From: Colwellia sp. PAMC 20917
GTDB lineage: Bacteria; Pseudomonadota; Gammaproteobacteria; Enterobacterales; Alteromonadaceae
DNA: 64,000 nt
Direction: 5' to 3'
Assembly (NCBI RefSeq): GCF_001767295.1
Contig: NZ_CP014944.1
Location: forward strand, 4,588,001 to 4,652,000
The notes beneath the pieces were generated by a model. That model made no database searches. It had not been told where the DNA came from and saw only the letters and a list, made by a program, of their open reading frames with translations. Positions 36,673 through 45,448 of this stretch are shown here, piece by piece (position 1 is the stretch's first letter; each line of letters opens with the position of its first letter). The position numbers and the translations under genes are program-made.

Positions 36673-37566
36673 TTAAAGGTAGCGATTAAAAAAATCAACG
36701 ACACTATTTTCAGCTTTTTCAGGGTTGAGTTGCCATAGTTTAGTGTGCTCGCCACCTTCAGCTTGCCAAAATTGCTTCGGCTCATTGGCGGCACTAAATA
36801 AGCGTTGTCCGTGTTTAAAGTCTACGGTTTTATCGGCTGTGCCATGCATAATGTAAACAGGTCGAGGCGAGATGTTCGCGATGTATTTTTCTGGATTAAT
36901 TTCATCAATTTCTAAATCGCCGCGCCAAGCAAAAAATTTTGCTACCATTGGCATTAAAGGGTAACGAGGAAGACCGTAGAGTACTTTTGCCTGTTCAGCG
37001 AGTACGTCCATCGAATTAGCATAGCTACCACTAAAAACCCCCGCTTTTATACGAGAGTCTTTTGCCATAACTATGATGCTAGTTGCTGCGCCCATAGAAA
37101 ATCCCATCACACCAATCGAGCTAATATTTTTCTTATCAACTAAATAATTTAAAGCGGCTGTGACGTCTTTCTTCTCGTGATAGCCCATGGTTGAAATAAT
37201 AGCAGGGTCTTGGCGTGGATGACGCAGATCAATAGCTAAAACATTATAACCGGCAGCAACAATAGCCTTGGCGTAGCGCATACCTTCGGTTCGGTTTGCT
37301 GTTCTACCATGTACTAATAATATCGCTTTATGGGTGTCATTATCTGCAGGTATATACCAAGCTGGCAGTGTTAGTCCATCATCGGTGTTAAAAACAACGT
37401 TTTCAAAACTGAGGCCTTGTTCACTTGGCTCTCCACAAAAGACAAAACGGGCTTGTGTACACTCAGTAATTGGCAGTATTAGTATTTTTGAAGAAAAATA
37501 CCATGCACCACTAAAGAAAACACACAGAAATAACAAAACAGAAAACAGGGTGAATTTTTTTATCAT
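36673..37566 (-). CDS. membrane-anchored alpha/beta hydrolase (dienelactone-hydrolase/BAAT-like)
   Basis: A 297-residue hydrolase with an N-terminal membrane anchor or uncleaved signal (about 5-24), so the catalytic part faces the periplasm. Motifs: LLVHGRTANRTEG, AIDLRHPRQDPA, nucleophile S157 in GFSMGAA, acid in MHGTADKTVDF and His in GGEHTKLW. The substrate is unknown. It lies 79 bases downstream of the crotonase-fold gene on the same strand. Confidence 0.9.
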   Translation of the reverse strand: MIKKFTLFSVLLFLCVFFSGAWYFSSKILILPITECTQARFVFCGEPSEQGLSFENVVFNTDDGLTLPAWYIPADNDTHKAILLVHGRTANRTEGMRYAKAIVAAGYNVLAIDLRHPRQDPAIISTMGYHEKKDVTAALNYLVDKKNISSIGVMGFSMGAATSIIVMAKDSRIKAGVFSGSYANSMDVLAEQAKVLYGLPRYPLMPMVAKFFAWRGDLEIDEINPEKYIANISPRPVYIMHGTADKTVDFKHGQRLFSAANEPKQFWQAEGGEHTKLWQLNPEKAENSVVDFFNRYL

Positions 37567-37645
37567 ACGTTAACGGCCTAATATACTGTGAGCATTCTTG
37601 TTGTGTAGCGCTAAGAAAATACTTTAGTGAGTCATGGTCGATTTA

Positions 37646-38338
37646 CTATAGGCTCAAAGTCATCGTTGAATCTATTGCTATCGCCGCATCTAATGCCGTT
37701 AGTATTTCTTTTCTTTCTCTTAGTTTAGTACCATGGTGTGCTGTCATATTTAGGGTTAACAGTTGGGTAGCTGCAGCTTTCGCCGTTGCCATTAATTGGT
37801 CGGGTTCAACTAATGTGTCAAGAAATCCAGCTAATACAGCTGTTTCTGGATCAAACAATTCAGCGTTTATTACCGAGCGCGTTAAATAGTTAATCGGTAC
37901 TCGGTTTCTAGCGAGTTCAAGGCCAGCTTGATGCATGGTCATACCAATAGCCACTTCATTGAGTCCAATTTTAAATGAACCTAGTGTGCCGATACGATAA
38001 TCACAACTGAGTAATAAAAATGCGCCTTTGGCAATTGCATGGCCGGTACAGGCGCCAACAATAGGAAAGGGGAAAGATAACATACGGCGAGTAAGCGTTG
38101 AGCCAGCTGTCACTAATGATACAGCAGAGTCAGAACTTTCTTTCATCGTTTTTAAATCATAGCCACCTGAAAATATTCCCGGTTGACTTGTTAAAATAAC
38201 GGCCGCTTTTGCTGCTTCTGCTTGATCTAAAGCGCTGTTTATTTCTGTTATTACTTGGTGAGAAATAGCGTTAACCTTGCCATTTTTTAGGGTGATCGTT
38301 GCAATGTTTTCATCGAGTTCAAAATCTATTAATTCCAT
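37646..38338 (-). CDS. crotonase-fold protein (enoyl-CoA hydratase/isomerase family)
   Basis: A 230-residue crotonase-family protein. Oxyanion-hole segments GIFSGGYDLK and GHAIAKGAFLLLSCDYRIG are visible. The position of the first hydratase Glu (GxxELA) is Phe in KGAFLLL, while the second Glu is kept in LNEVAIGM. One glutamate is the pattern of enoyl-CoA isomerases rather than hydratases, so isomerase or another crotonase reaction is more likely. The ATG at 38338 has AGGAAAG upstream; an ATG at 38371 would add 11 atypical residues. It follows the GST gene by 39 bases. Confidence 0.9.
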   Translation of the reverse strand: MELIDFELDENIATITLKNGKVNAISHQVITEINSALDQAEAAKAAVILTSQPGIFSGGYDLKTMKESSDSAVSLVTAGSTLTRRMLSFPFPIVGACTGHAIAKGAFLLLSCDYRIGTLGSFKIGLNEVAIGMTMHQAGLELARNRVPINYLTRSVINAELFDPETAVLAGFLDTLVEPDQLMATAKAAATQLLTLNMTAHHGTKLRERKEILTALDAAIAIDSTMTLSL

Positions 38339-38377
38339 GTTCTTTCCTATAGTTGTTAAAATTGATATCACTGGCTG

Positions 38378-38986
38378 TTAGCCAAATTGAGCCGCTTTTT
38401 GATATGCGGGTCTTTTTCTGATATTGACGAGATAGTCTTTAGTTTTGTCTTTGCTTTCTAACAAACCAATACTTTCTGCAATTTCGAGTATCACTGCCAT
38501 CATAATATCAGCAGCACTAAAAGAATCACCAGTAAAATAACGTCTTACGGTTAAAGTATTTTCGATATATGAGAAATCGAGATGATTTTCTTTAGCAATA
38601 TAACCGTCAAGAGGCTGAGTGCCTTCACGAGTTTCCATTGACATCAGCAAGGTCGTTATCACAGGTAAACTTAAGGACCCTTCTGCGAAGTGTAACCACT
38701 CTAAATAATGGTAATATTCATTAGAATCAATGCTTGGCCTTAAATTACTTGCTGTTGCATGGTTAAGAATATATTCCATAACCGCGCCAGACTCACACAA
38801 AGTAACCTCACCATCTACGATAATAGGTGCTTTTGCTAGCGGATGAATTAATTTTAAACTTTCAGGCGCTAAATTTGTGAGTGGGTCACGTTGATGTTTA
38901 ACAATGTTATAAGGCATATTAAGCTCTTCTAACAACCAGATAACGCGTTTAGAACGTGATTTGTTAAGATGATGTACAGTAATCAT
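38378..38986 (-). CDS. glutathione S-transferase
   Basis: A 202-residue cytoplasmic GST. The thioredoxin-like N-domain reads ITVHHLNKSRSKRVIWLLEE with the active Ser region, cis-Pro in HPLAKAPIIVDG and glutathione-gamma-Glu contact ESGAVMEYIL. The helical C-domain contains FSAADIMMAVILE. It probably detoxifies electrophiles such as lipid-peroxidation products. First gene of the minus-strand group reaching to 35796. Confidence 0.93.
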   Translation of the reverse strand: MITVHHLNKSRSKRVIWLLEELNMPYNIVKHQRDPLTNLAPESLKLIHPLAKAPIIVDGEVTLCESGAVMEYILNHATASNLRPSIDSNEYYHYLEWLHFAEGSLSLPVITTLLMSMETREGTQPLDGYIAKENHLDFSYIENTLTVRRYFTGDSFSAADIMMAVILEIAESIGLLESKDKTKDYLVNIRKRPAYQKAAQFG

Positions 38987-39430
38987 GTTTACATTTTTCC
39001 TTAAAATTCATTGTTATCAACTTAATGAATAGGCGTCGCTTGGTAGTAAGGTTAAATTTTTACCTTTTTTATAGGTACGTTAGCTTATCATATATTGAGT
39101 TAAGGCTTTTTTGTGTTAAATGATATTTGAACGTAACAACCTAAGCAGAATATCGACGGTATATTCAAGCGTTAATAACATAAAATGTGTCAAACTAGAG
39201 CCAATAATAGGTAATAACAGTCAAGGATTAATTAGACCAATGGAAAAGGTTAGTCCCATGCCCATCATAATTTAAAATATACCAATAGGTACACCTTTTG
39301 TCTTATAAATGTAACTAATTCAGTAATATCCATGCCGACTCTCAGTATTCTTTATTATCTGCTGGGTAAATATTTTGTATTAGTTTTCAATATGATTATT
39401 CAACATTGTCTTGAACAAAACATGATTGCT
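38987..39430. other. intergenic region between GST and nitroreductase genes
   Basis: About 440 bases without a convincing gene. It should hold the GST promoter; ATTCATT (39006-39012) and AATGAAT (39024-39030) form an inverted repeat with an 11-base gap, in the opposite arm order to the LysR-type operators. The right edge is the nitroreductase terminator hairpin. Confidence 0.5.
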
Positions 39431-39467
39431 AATAACGACTCATTAATTGTTATTGTGAGTCGTTATT
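39431..39467 (-). terminator. hairpin at the end of the nitroreductase gene
   Basis: AATAACGACTCA (39431-39442) and TGAGTCGTTATT (39456-39467) form a perfect 12-bp stem that begins within the last codons of the minus-strand nitroreductase. Likely terminator, with a weak T-rich tail. Confidence 0.6.
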
Positions 39468-40125
39468 TAAAGAAGCTAACCGCATTGGTAATATCTTCGC
39501 GATCAGTAAGAGTTTTATTTATCGGCGCATTTATATCAGCGTAACCAAATGACATACCAAACAAAATACCTCTTTGCTCCGGTAAGTTTAAGGATTTTTT
39601 GATTGGATCTGGGAACTGTCCCAATGCCCCTTGCATACAATTTGATATACCGTGCTCAGCCATAATTAGCGAAAGAGTTTGCGCATAAATACCCAAATCA
39701 ACCGCACCCATAATATCGAGATATTTATCCATAGTAAAAAATACTACATGGGGAGCATCAAAAAAACTCCAATTGCGGATCATCGCTTTTTGACGACCCA
39801 GTTTGTCTTCGCGAGTAACACCAATAGCACTGTAAAGTGCATTAGCTGAACCAAATTGGCGATCTCTATGGATACCCTTGTATTTAGGTAGCCAGTTAAA
39901 GTCTGGGTTTGGTGGTTTGCCACTCATAACCGCTGAGAGTAAATCATTTTTAAGGGATTCTTTTTTAGCGCCAGACACCACGCAAGTTTGCCAAGGTTGT
40001 ACGTTGCAATTTGAAGGGGCGCGTTGTGCTTGTGTAAAAATAGCTTCTAATAATGCTTGTTCGACGGGTGTTTCCAAATAAGCACGCACTGAATTGCGCT
40101 TTTCTAAGAGGGTGGTTAAAGACAT
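39463..40125 (-). CDS. nitroreductase family protein
   Basis: A 220-residue FMN-dependent oxidoreductase: RNSVRAYLETPV at the N-terminus, APSNCNVQPWQT for FMN binding, and the C-terminal GMSFGYADINAPINK. Uses NAD(P)H to reduce nitro, quinone or enone substrates. The gene is divergent from the acyl-CoA dehydrogenase at 40589. TAAAGGAGTCT lies before the ATG. Confidence 0.94.
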   Translation of the reverse strand: MSLTTLLEKRNSVRAYLETPVEQALLEAIFTQAQRAPSNCNVQPWQTCVVSGAKKESLKNDLLSAVMSGKPPNPDFNWLPKYKGIHRDRQFGSANALYSAIGVTREDKLGRQKAMIRNWSFFDAPHVVFFTMDKYLDIMGAVDLGIYAQTLSLIMAEHGISNCMQGALGQFPDPIKKSLNLPEQRGILFGMSFGYADINAPINKTLTDREDITNAVSFFK

Positions 40126-40588
40126 TGAGACTCCTTTATAATTTTAAAATAGTCTCATATTAAGGGTAATTATAGATGAGACTTAGCTTTGTGCGATTAA
40201 ATTTGTGGTAACGTTTAATCCACTATTAACCAATATAAATCGCTTAAAAAAGTGATCTATACTTGTTACAAGAGGGTATAAATAACCACTGTAATAAGGT
40301 TAACAGAGATTAAAGCGCATTTTCTGATGGTAGAGCGGTTATATTAATAAAACCAATGAATAATTATTATCACGCTCTATTCTAAAATCATATAGTAAGT
40401 GGCTATTTTCACTGGGTATGTCAGAAGCGCATTAACTTTTATTATATGGATACTGAATAGTTAGGGATAAATTAAATTCATTTGACTAATTTATCTCATA
40501 TCGATAATATCAGTGGTATGACCACTTGGTTAAAGCAATGTTGAATAGTGAAGTCAACGGTTAATAATAAATTTTTGGAGTCAATAGA
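40126..40588. other. divergent promoter region
   Basis: About 460 bases between the nitroreductase and acyl-CoA dehydrogenase genes. It contains operator copy 3 (40453-40481). No gene is apparent. Confidence 0.55.
40453..40481 (+). promoter_or_regulatory. LysR-type operator copy 3
   Basis: CTGAATAGT (40453-40461), 11 bases, TAAATTCAT (40473-40481), then TTGACTAATT. It keeps TGAATAGT and ATTCATTTG at the same spacing as copies 1 and 2 but has three differences in the right arm. It lies 108 bases before the acyl-CoA dehydrogenase start. Confidence 0.5.
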
Positions 40589-42385
40589 ATGCCTGAATAT
40601 AAAGCCCCAGTTCGTGATATTAAGTTTGTAATGCAAGAATTATTAGACTGCGACAAACACTATAAACAATTAGGTTACGATGATGCTAGTGAAGATATGG
40701 TTGACGCTATTATCTCAGAAGCAGCCAAGTTTACTGAACAAGTTATTGCACCCTTAAATCAAATCGGTGACGAGCAAGGTTGTACGTGGACAGACGGTGT
40801 AGTAACTACGCCAGATGGTTTTAAAGATGCTTATCAACAATACGTTGAGGGTGGCTGGCCAACATTATCTCAGAGTGAAGAGTTTGGTGGGCAAGGATTA
40901 CCTTACTCTCTTAATGCGTCTATTAGTGAAATGATGTCGTCTGCTAATCATAGTTTTGCTATGTATCCTGGTCTAAGTCATGGGGCACAAGCAACAATTG
41001 AAGCTCATGGCACCAGTGAACAAAAACAACAGTATATGCCTAAATTAGTTGAAGGTAGCTGGACAGGCACTATGTGTTTAACTGAATCACATTGTGGTAC
41101 TGATCTTGGCATGTTGCGCACCAAAGCTATATTAAACGATGATGGTAGCTATGCGATTACCGGCACAAAGATATTTATCTCAGCCGGAGAGCATGACTTA
41201 TCAGAGAATATTGTACATATTGTTATCGCACGCCTACCAGGTGCTCCTGAAGGTAGTAAAGGTATCTCTTTGTTTATTGTTCCTAAGTTTAATGTCAATG
41301 ATGATGGCACAAAAGCAGACCGTAATGCTGTGAGTTGTGGTTCAATTGAACATAAAATGGGTATCAATGCTAACGCCACTTGTGTTATCAACTTTGATAG
41401 CGCTAAAGGGTTTTTAATTGGACAGGAGAACCGTGGCCTACACTGCATGTTTACTTTTATGAATGCTGCTCGTTTAGGTGTAGCAATGGAAGGTTCTGCA
41501 GCAGCTGAAGCGGCATTTCAAGGTTCATTAGCTTATGCAAAAGATCGTTTGCAAATGCGTTCTATTAGCGGCGTAAAAAATCCAGATGGACCAGCTGATC
41601 CTATTATTGTTCACCCTGATGTTCGTCGTATGCTACTTACGCAAAAGTCTATTTCTGAGGGTGGTAGAGCACTAATTGGCTATTTGTCGCAATTAGTTGA
41701 TATAACCCACGCATCAGATGACGCTGATGTTAAAGCTGATGCAGAAAACAAATTAGCCTTATTAACACCTATTGCAAAAGCATTTTTAACAGAGTTAGGT
41801 TTCGAATGTACAAGTCATGGTGTACAAGTTTTTGGTGGACATGGTTTTATAAAAGAATGGGGCATGGAACAGCTTCTGCGTGACACTAAAATTAGTTGTA
41901 TTTATGAAGGCACAACGGGTATTCAAGCGTTAGATTTATTAGCCCGTAAAATTTTGGGCAGTAAAGGTCAAATTTTGAAGCCGTTTATGACAGATATCGC
42001 TATTTTTTCGAAAGACAATGCCGATAATCCAGCCATGAGTGAATATGTTAGTACGCTAAACTCATACGCTAAACAGTGGCAAATGATCACGGGTGATATT
42101 GGTCAAAAGGCGATGAAGAACGCGGATGAGATTGGTGGTGCTTCGGTTGATTACTTGATGTTTGCCGGTTATGTAACATTAGGCTACTTCTGGGCAAAAA
42201 TGGCCTCTGTAGCGCAAAGTAAACTAAAAGACGCTGGTGAAGATGAAGCGTTTTATCAAGCTAAAATTAAAACAGCAGCATTTTACTTTCATCGTATACT
42301 TCCTAGAGCTCAAGGACATGCAGCTTGTATTGAAGGTGGTGTAGACTCGATGATGGCTCTAGCCAGTGAAGACTTTGCATTTTAA
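40589..42385 (+). CDS. acyl-CoA dehydrogenase, large C-terminal-extended type
   Basis: An FAD enzyme of 598 residues. Motifs: CLTESHCGTDLGML, ITGTKIFISAGEHDLSENI, NAARLGVAMEGSAAAEAA, catalytic Glu in CIYEGTTGIQALDLLARK, and a C-terminal helical domain (about 470-598). It is the typical main-chain type found in many marine gammaproteobacteria for saturated fatty acyl-CoA, and a paralog of the 601-residue enzyme at 20293. TTGGAG precedes the ATG. It is a single-gene unit with its own terminator, and carries a weaker copy of the operator seen at the lipid cluster. Confidence 0.95.
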   Translation: MPEYKAPVRDIKFVMQELLDCDKHYKQLGYDDASEDMVDAIISEAAKFTEQVIAPLNQIGDEQGCTWTDGVVTTPDGFKDAYQQYVEGGWPTLSQSEEFGGQGLPYSLNASISEMMSSANHSFAMYPGLSHGAQATIEAHGTSEQKQQYMPKLVEGSWTGTMCLTESHCGTDLGMLRTKAILNDDGSYAITGTKIFISAGEHDLSENIVHIVIARLPGAPEGSKGISLFIVPKFNVNDDGTKADRNAVSCGSIEHKMGINANATCVINFDSAKGFLIGQENRGLHCMFTFMNAARLGVAMEGSAAAEAAFQGSLAYAKDRLQMRSISGVKNPDGPADPIIVHPDVRRMLLTQKSISEGGRALIGYLSQLVDITHASDDADVKADAENKLALLTPIAKAFLTELGFECTSHGVQVFGGHGFIKEWGMEQLLRDTKISCIYEGTTGIQALDLLARKILGSKGQILKPFMTDIAIFSKDNADNPAMSEYVSTLNSYAKQWQMITGDIGQKAMKNADEIGGASVDYLMFAGYVTLGYFWAKMASVAQSKLKDAGEDEAFYQAKIKTAAFYFHRILPRAQGHAACIEGGVDSMMALASEDFAF

Positions 42386-42397
42386 TTAAGCACTAGC

Positions 42398-42433
42398 TTT
42401 ACCAATAATTTTTGAAAATTAATTATTGGTAAA
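42398..42433 (+). terminator. hairpin after acyl-CoA dehydrogenase
   Basis: TTTACCAATAATT (42398-42410) and AATTATTGGTAAA (42421-42433), a perfect 13-bp stem, 12 bases after the stop. No T-run; a second, more typical terminator follows at 42491. Confidence 0.6.
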
Positions 42434-42490
42434 CAGATAAATATCTACCCTCTTTACACGGCTAAGATATTTATAACGGGGTGTTAACTC

Positions 42491-42533
42491 ATGCCTAATA
42501 TTTAGATTTAAATCTGAATATTAGGCATTTTTT
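42491..42533 (+). terminator. rho-independent terminator
   Basis: ATGCCTAATATT (42491-42502) pairs with AATATTAGGCAT (42517-42528), with AGATTT/AAATCT pairing inside, then TTTTTT. It is about 105 bases after the acyl-CoA dehydrogenase stop. Confidence 0.85.
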
Positions 42534-42872
42534 ATTTTACAGTAACGTAAAATAACCCATTCACGAATGGCGCCTCGCCAAATGACTGCTTAGGCAATTA
42601 ACGAGAGTTAATTTAAGTACTTGGCTGCACAAATAAGTTGGGGTGCTAGGCTTCGTCATTCAAGTTGACTTGACTGTATACATTATTGCTGAATATTTAT
42701 GATGTGTTTTAATTATTTTTGTTTTATATCATCTTAATGGTATTTAGCCATTTCCAGCTAGAGATAATTATTTGATCTTATCTAATATTAGTATAAATTA
42801 ATTACTAGTTACAATGAGGGCATCGTTGAGATGTACCGATAACATATTGTTATAAAGATTAAGGAATTGGCG
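42534..42872. other. intergenic region
   Basis: About 340 AT-rich bases between the terminator and the small membrane protein. I see no gene; it should contain that gene's promoter. Confidence 0.5.
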
Positions 42873-43142
42873 ATGCCAACAAATAAACATAAACGAAAAG
42901 CTTCATCACATACTAAATCCCATAAAGGGAAAAATACCGAATCTACGGGTCTAATTATTTCACACCCTCAGGTCTTTATTTATGTTGGTTTATTCTGTGT
43001 TGTGTTGGGGGTATATCTATTAGCCTTTGAATCTCAAGATAACGCATTATTTGGCTTAGCGATGCTTTCTCTTGTCGCGGGTGTAGTGACAACTTTTTAT
43101 GCAAATTTTACACTATCAAAGAAAAAAGCTCAGCTTAAGTGA
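42873..43142 (+). CDS. small membrane protein with basic N-terminus, function unknown
   Basis: An 89-residue protein. The first 24 residues are rich in Lys, His and Ser; two hydrophobic helices follow (about 34-52 and 58-77), with a Lys-rich end. The ATG at 42873 has AAGGA seven bases upstream; a TTG at 42867 lies too close to it. Not recognised as a known family. It stands alone. Confidence 0.65.
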   Translation: MPTNKHKRKASSHTKSHKGKNTESTGLIISHPQVFIYVGLFCVVLGVYLLAFESQDNALFGLAMLSLVAGVVTTFYANFTLSKKKAQLK

Positions 43143-43344
43143 AGCTTTAAAGTGGCGTAAATATTCATCTGAAACTTATTCTATGGTTCTGATTGGGCCA
43201 ACAGATTGGTTTTATTTGAAAAAAGAAGTGTATTCTGATTTTAAAGTAATAGGGATTTTATTGCCAATAAGAATATAGGTTAAATTTATCAAACCCAGCC
43301 TAAGCAATATAATCTAGGCTTAAACCGGTGTAATAATAGCGCAT

Positions 43345-43872
43345 ATGAGATTTTGGACGATTATCTGCATTGTACTCCTACTGAGTGCTTGTACCCATAA
43401 CAACTGGCGAACCGCGAGCAGAGAGCCTGCTGGTATTGCAACGTTACCCAATGACGATAGTAGGGCTGTTGTAGAGTTTTATGCCGCAGATGCTTTTAGT
43501 TGGCGTGGTTGGTTTGCTGTTCACCCTTGGCTTGCAATCAAAGAAGAAAAAGCAGCAGAGTATAGTGTTTATGAAGTGACTGGTTGGCAAGTAAATCAAG
43601 GGTTATCAGCAATAAGACAGTACAAAACATTAACACCAGATAGGTATTGGTATGGCTCAAAGCCGGTATTATTACTTTCTATTAAAGGTGATAAAGCGGT
43701 TAAACTAATTCCTAAGATTAAGGCCGCAATTGCCCGCTATCCTTGGGTGAATGAATATAGTATCTTCCCAGGCCCTAATAGTAATACTTTTGTCGCCTGG
43801 ATAGGTTTACAAGTCCCTGAGCTCGAACTTGAGCTGCCATTTACTGCTATTGGCAGTGGGTATGCAAACTAA
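43345..43872 (+). CDS. DUF3750 family lipoprotein
   Basis: A 175-residue lipoprotein: signal peptide with lipobox LLSAC (Cys at 16). The body has SWRGWFAVHPWLAIKEEKA, a YxVYEVTGW segment, PDRYWYGSKPVLLLSIKG, and the end INSERT-free pattern FPGPNSNTFVAWI then ELPFTAIGSGY. These are the conserved blocks of DUF3750. Function unknown, likely periplasmic face of a membrane. The ATG at 43345 has no strong ribosome site. It is convergent with the HD-GYP-like gene. Confidence 0.83.
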   Translation: MRFWTIICIVLLLSACTHNNWRTASREPAGIATLPNDDSRAVVEFYAADAFSWRGWFAVHPWLAIKEEKAAEYSVYEVTGWQVNQGLSAIRQYKTLTPDRYWYGSKPVLLLSIKGDKAVKLIPKIKAAIARYPWVNEYSIFPGPNSNTFVAWIGLQVPELELELPFTAIGSGYAN

Positions 43873-43928
43873 CTGCTATTTAACCAAAGAATTCAGCGAG
43901 AATCGATATTAAGTCATTGTTAAGCAAG

Positions 43929-45164
43929 TTAAATTATTGGATTTATTAACTTTAAAAAATATTCTTTATTGGTTGATATATTATCAATTTTAATCGGGTA
44001 ATGGAGTATCTGATTGAAATAATTGGCAAATTGTGAAATTTGCAGTACTAATCTTCGAGCGTCATTGATAAACATTTTACAAACTTGATTATCTTTAAGC
44101 TCTTCTCTTTTTATTTGGAATGGCTGCTGTGATGATTCTGACACCCATAATGTGCTCCTAAGTTTAGCTTGAATAAAATTCATTTCTGGGTTGTTTGCAT
44201 TTAAGGTGTTTGTCCATTTTATGACTTTTGATAATTGGTCGTATAAATGGTTTCCGTAGGCTTGCTGATGGGTATCTGTTTGTATACTTTCTTGCATTAT
44301 TGCTAATAGGGGCCTTTGTAAGTGATAAGAATAAATAGCCTGCGTTTTTTGACTGGTCCTAAAATCAAATCCTTCGGCTAACAAATAAAGCTCTCCGATG
44401 GCCGTGTTAATATTTTTACTTTTTCTAGTGATCTGAGAATATTGATTCGCTATTTGTGAAATTTGAGCGTATTCATGAATTTGTGTTAACTTTTTTGGGT
44501 AACCAGAGCCATCCAATTTCTCTTCATGCTGTTCTATCGATTCTAAGACTAACTTACTCTCTAAGCCCGCAAGTCTCACTATTTCTTTACTCAAGATAGG
44601 GTGAACTAACTTTGCATCTTTCATTGTATTGTTAAGTCTTGCGTAACCAATATTTTCAAAAAACAAAACAGAGATCAGTTCAGTTAATTCGGTTGGAGAA
44701 TAGTTGTTTGCTTTACCGATATGGGTGCCAAATACTAAATTGATTAGAGTATTTTTGTATGCAGAGGGGTTTAGGTGTGAAAATATACTGAGGTGATCAG
44801 TAATTTTCTTTGGAATTGAACCACCTTTTATAAAGTCACCAATAGTTGCCAGTGTTTCTTTTAGCTGAAAGTTATTTATCACAGGGTTTGTTTTGGCTAA
44901 GTCTAGGATCGGCGCTAATAAATCTTCATTACTGGTATCTTCTTTAAGAGAAATTACATCTTCATGGCCAATGATCCCCTCTTGTTGCAAGTTAGTTAAT
45001 TTTAAACGGATTTTTTCCGTAATTTCAGTCCCCGCTTTTAAAAAAACTCTTTTTCCTTGAGGGTCGGTAATATCTTGATTGATGCCGCATTGCATTCCAG
45101 AATTTAAAATATGAGTTGAAAACTGTTTGGATGTTTCTTTAATAAGTTGATTAGTTACTTTCAC
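43929..45164 (-). CDS. degenerate HD-GYP domain protein
   Basis: A 411-residue cytoplasmic protein. An N-terminal region (about 1-95) resembles the segment often found before HD-GYP domains. The HD-GYP-like domain lies at about 150-265: QHEEKLDGSGYPKKL keeps the GYP motif, but the HDIGK metal motif is ENIGY (FFENIGYARL), HHE is QHE, and the later D of IADxFDAL is Asn (IANQYSQI). Several metal ligands are therefore lost and c-di-GMP hydrolysis is unlikely; a binding or protein-partner role is possible. The start is GTG at 45164, supported by AAGGA upstream; the overlapping ATG is out of frame. Confidence 0.82.
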   Translation of the reverse strand: MKVTNQLIKETSKQFSTHILNSGMQCGINQDITDPQGKRVFLKAGTEITEKIRLKLTNLQQEGIIGHEDVISLKEDTSNEDLLAPILDLAKTNPVINNFQLKETLATIGDFIKGGSIPKKITDHLSIFSHLNPSAYKNTLINLVFGTHIGKANNYSPTELTELISVLFFENIGYARLNNTMKDAKLVHPILSKEIVRLAGLESKLVLESIEQHEEKLDGSGYPKKLTQIHEYAQISQIANQYSQITRKSKNINTAIGELYLLAEGFDFRTSQKTQAIYSYHLQRPLLAIMQESIQTDTHQQAYGNHLYDQLSKVIKWTNTLNANNPEMNFIQAKLRSTLWVSESSQQPFQIKREELKDNQVCKMFINDARRLVLQISQFANYFNQILHYPIKIDNISTNKEYFLKLINPII

Positions 45165-45448
45165 ATTCGTTCCTTGAATTAATTGTCTACTGGCAGTTCT
45201 ATGCGTTAACTGTAGGAATGATTTTAGCTATTAGCAAAGCGTCTTACTATTTTATCTGATTGGGCTTTACGCTATCCGCTTGTAACGTTTTCACTTTCTA
45301 ACTAATCACATCTACTGTCGACAAAAAATTAAACCATTTATTAAAACGAATGCTCACACTAATATATTCAAAGTGCTAATATAGACCATTCATTATTTTA
45401 TTAGATTATTAAGAAAATGTTAGTTTTACTTCCTAAGATAGGATGTAG

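Noticed and set aside
36673-37566. Hydrolase as a secreted soluble enzyme
   Set aside because: The N-terminal helix lacks a clear cleavage site, so a membrane anchor is the safer call.
39006-39030. ATTCATT-N11-AATGAAT as a fourth LysR-type operator upstream of the GST gene
   Set aside because: The arms are in the opposite order to the three true copies and lack the adjacent TTTG, so it is not the same site.
39332-39544. Plus-strand open frame over the end of the nitroreductase gene
   Set aside because: It overlaps a well-supported gene on the other strand and encodes no recognisable protein.
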